Shown piece by piece: positions 51,713-53,829 of a DNA stretch of 53,829 nt. The position numbers were made by a program, and so were the translations under genes. The stretch comes from Legionella tunisiensis (GTDB taxonomy: Bacteria; Pseudomonadota; Gammaproteobacteria; Legionellales; Legionellaceae), in the NCBI RefSeq assembly GCF_000308315.1, contig NZ_CALJ01000248.1, positions 1-53,829 on the forward strand, in the 5' to 3' direction. Each line of letters begins with the position of its first letter. Position 1 is the stretch's first letter. The notes under the pieces are model-generated. The model did not search any database. It was not told the origin of the DNA and saw only the letters and a program-made list of their open reading frames with translations.

Positions 51713-53008
51713 TTAATTATTGATGATTAATTCATAGACTGGAATCGGTGTAGTGCCATAAAAAGAATCACTTATTGCATAACCAATCACTGCCGCTAAC
51801 TGGCCATTGATAAAAACCAAAGGGATCTGATCACGTAGCCAAGGAGGGATCTGCCATTCTTGTAATAATTTTTTTAGTTGCTTGCTTTGCCCATGCCAAT
51901 GAAATACTTCCCCTCCTTGGCGAAATCGAATTTCAATTTTGCTTTGTGGTGGAACAATTAGACCTTTGTCTTTAACGTTCGTACATAAAACACCTAACTC
52001 ACCTAAATCGAGAGGCTCGGGAAATGAAGTCCAGGCTATTACCAATGAAGAAAACTTAACTTGTCGTTTTAGCAAATACAAATTCTGTTGATAACGTCGA
52101 ACATTGACATCGGCCCAGCTAATTTGCGGATTAGCATCTTGTCTGGCATGAATCACTTCGTTGATCAACCGATTGAATGTTACTGTATTTGGCAATCTCA
52201 CCTGATTAGTCTTAAACCACAAGCGTAAAATATTGGTAATACGAGCTGGAGATAAATGAGAAAAAACAGGGATAGCTAACTGGTTGCTTACCTGTACAAG
52301 TGCGGGACAATCTATTCTAGCCAAATCATCTAAATTAGCTTGCGCTTGCTGGCAGTGAACTGACGTGCGTGCCAAATTATTAATAATTCCCGGCCATCGT
52401 GCCGACAGTAAAGGCAAGACTTGGTGCCTAATATAATTCCTGGAAAAACTAATATCCTGGTTACTTTCATCATCTATCCATTGCAACTGATTCAATCGAG
52501 CATAGTTTTCCAAGGTTTGACGTGAATAGTGTAAAAAAGGCCGTAGCAAATTCCCTTGCATGAATGCTTTCTCAACAACCATTGCTGATAAGCCTTCAAT
52601 GCCAGCACCACGAAAAAGTTGTAATAGCAAGGTTTCTGCCTGATCATTCAAATGATGCCCTAATACTAAACAATCGGATTTTTCAAGCAATTGGGCAAAC
52701 ACCTGATACCTCGCCTTTCTTGCCACTTCTTCGATATTACTCTGGCGCGCAAACTCAACAGATTTGATAATCAAAGGGATTTGAAGTGCTGCGCACAACT
52801 GTTGGCAATGCTCCTGCCAAACCAATGCATTAGGACTCAGTCCATGATTAACATGGACTGCTGTCAATTTAGGGAATAGTGTAGGCTCTACGGCTAAGCA
52901 TTGTAACAATACGGTAGAATCGAGTCCTCCACTAAAACCGACAAAAATACGACGGTAATGCGTGAATTGCGTTAACCAATTGATTGTTAGCAAAGATTGT
53001 GTCAACAA
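51713..53008 (-). CDS. tilS: tRNA(Ile)-lysidine synthase
   Basis: PP-loop ATPase that modifies C34 of the AUA-reading tRNA-Ile to lysidine; essential. [15 protein letters not shown] (SGGxDS), [39 protein letters not shown] and [12 protein letters not shown] are all present, and the C-terminal TilS domain ends at 51713. ~431 residues, intact. The start is TTG, overlapping the end of accA by 7 bp, so translation is coupled. The accA-tilS order is common in gammaproteobacteria. Confidence 0.95.
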   Translation of the reverse strand: MLTQSLLTINWLTQFTHYRRIFVGFSGGLDSTVLLQCLAVEPTLFPKLTAVHVNHGLSPNALVWQEHCQQLCAALQIPLIIKSVEFARQSNIEEVARKARYQVFAQLLEKSDCLVLGHHLNDQAETLLLQLFRGAGIEGLSAMVVEKAFMQGNLLRPFLHYSRQTLENYARLNQLQWIDDESNQDISFSRNYIRHQVLPLLSARWPGIINNLARTSVHCQQAQANLDDLARIDCPALVQVSNQLAIPVFSHLSPARITNILRLWFKTNQVRLPNTVTFNRLINEVIHARQDANPQISWADVNVRRYQQNLYLLKRQVKFSSLVIAWTSFPEPLDLGELGVLCTNVKDKGLIVPPQSKIEIRFRQGGEVFHWHGQSKQLKKLLQEWQIPPWLRDQIPLVFINGQLAAVIGYAISDSFYGTTPIPVYELIINN

Positions 53009-53829
53009 GCCCCCATTGCCATAAATTTGTCGTAGCGTTGGTTCAAAAGATCTTCTACAGAAAGACTTTTCAACGAACGTAATTCATCAATAAGAATTTC
53101 CTTTAACCGAGCAGTCATCTCAAGCACATTACGGTGAGCCCCTCCCAACGGTTCAGGAATTACTCTATCGACTAAACCTGAATCAAGAATTTTATCGGCA
53201 GTAATCCCCATAGCCCTAGCGGCTTCACTTGCTTTAGCAGCATCTTTCCACAGAATCGAAGCACAACCTTCAGGGGAAATAACGGAGTATATCCCATATT
53301 GCAACATGAGCACTCGATTACCCACGCCAATAGCCAAGGCGCCACCTGAACCTGCTTCACCGGTCACGGTACAAATGACTGGTGATTTAAGTTTGGCCAT
53401 CTCTAATAAATTTCTCGCAATAGCTTCTGATTGGTTGCGTTCTTCAGCGCCAATACCAGGATAAGCGCCAGCGGTATCAATAAAAGTAAAAATAGGAAGC
53501 TTGAATTTTTCCGCCATTTTCATTAAACGTAGCGCTTTGCGATATTCTTCCGGCCGCGCCATACCAAAGTTACGATAAACTTTTTCTTTGGTACGTTTAC
53601 CTTTCTGATGTCCTAAAACCATAACAGCTTCGCCGTTTAAACGAGCTACGCCACCAATAATTGCAGGCGCAGAAGAATAATGCCTGTCGCCATGTAATTC
53701 TTGAAAATCAGTGAAAATGTGCTCAATATAATCGGTAGTTTGCGGACGCAATGGATGTCTAGCCATTTGCGCAACCTGCCAAGGCTCCAGATTGGAAAAA
53801 ATATTTGCAGTTAATTCTTCACACTTTGC
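53002..53829 (-). CDS. accA: Acetyl-CoA carboxylase carboxyltransferase subunit alpha, 5' partial
   Basis: Open to the window edge. The visible part starts within the N-terminal helix region ([19 protein letters not shown]) and continues with [60 protein letters not shown] and the oxyanion-hole [12 protein letters not shown]. It ends KFMAMGAC. It forms the transferase with AccD in the first step of fatty-acid synthesis. About 45 N-terminal residues are missing. The internal ATG at 53766 is not the start, because coding continues upstream in frame. Confidence 0.96.
   Translation of the reverse strand, partial: AKCEELTANIFSNLEPWQVAQMARHPLRPQTTDYIEHIFTDFQELHGDRHYSSAPAIIGGVARLNGEAVMVLGHQKGKRTKEKVYRNFGMARPEEYRKALRLMKMAEKFKLPIFTFIDTAGAYPGIGAEERNQSEAIARNLLEMAKLKSPVICTVTGEAGSGGALAIGVGNRVLMLQYGIYSVISPEGCASILWKDAAKASEAARAMGITADKILDSGLVDRVIPEPLGGAHRNVLEMTARLKEILIDELRSLKSLSVEDLLNQRYDKFMAMGAC

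Noticed and set aside
1-53829. tRNA, rRNA, prophage, insertion sequence or toxin-antitoxin locus
   Set aside because: I looked for tRNA-like arms, transposase motifs and paired small genes and found none that I can support.

Overview
The window is chromosomal DNA of a Legionella species other than L. pneumophila, or a very close relative. The clearest marker is a full-length Mip (macrophage infectivity potentiator) at 46481-47194. A LysC-LysA fusion, a Kdo hydroxylase and several candidate Dot/Icm-type effectors agree with this. The DNA is AT-rich, genes lie on both strands, and I found no tRNA, rRNA, CRISPR array, insertion sequence or phage gene. Most genes here are split by one or more +1/-1 indels, nearly all in homopolymer runs and mostly one base short in runs of A or T. 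About fifty are needed to restore the families. This looks like consensus error in the assembly rather than mass gene decay, so I report restored gene spans as single CDSs and give the run where the frame breaks.

Layout. 1-13954: end of lysC-lysA, a RecB/AddA-like helicase-nuclease, a membrane GGDEF-EAL protein, a MarR regulator divergent from ybdK, a six-hairpin-type exported protein, a Fic-like candidate effector, and Mrp. 14083-20855: parE, a membrane spermidine-synthase-like protein, Dps, Kdo hydroxylase and a zinc-binding-type (CZB) diguanylate cyclase. 20952-30604: a coiled-coil candidate effector divergent from a dicarboxylate/glutamate symporter, PhnA, two GNATs, ArgE, an SDR with an altered active site, several small unknown genes, and a gene for a ubiquitin-like-domain protein. 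30817-39539: a surface-glycan cluster with three enzymes of GDP-D-glycero-alpha-D-manno-heptose synthesis (GmhA, HddA, HddC), a transaldolase-like protein, a GLF-like flavoprotein, a methyltransferase, a GT2, a polytopic glycan protein and a sugar epimerase. 39540-45102: an accessory zone with unknown proteins, a GlcG/HbpS relic, an 18-bp tandem repeat and an outer-membrane protein. 45160-53829: housekeeping AmpG, Mip, SdaA, a coiled-coil protein, an MFS pump, TilS and AccA.

The most interesting signal is regulatory. Three promoters carry direct repeats of a (C/A)TTAA(T/G) half-site at exact 11-bp pitch: five copies before the coiled-coil gene (22320-22369), two before the ubiquitin-like gene (29830-29849), and two before the 574-residue unknown protein (43527-43543). 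In all three, exactly 10 nt separate the last half-site from a -10 hexamer. This resembles the tandem cTTAATatT element of the Legionella PmrA regulator, which controls many Dot/Icm effectors, and suggests that these three otherwise unrelated genes form a local effector regulon.
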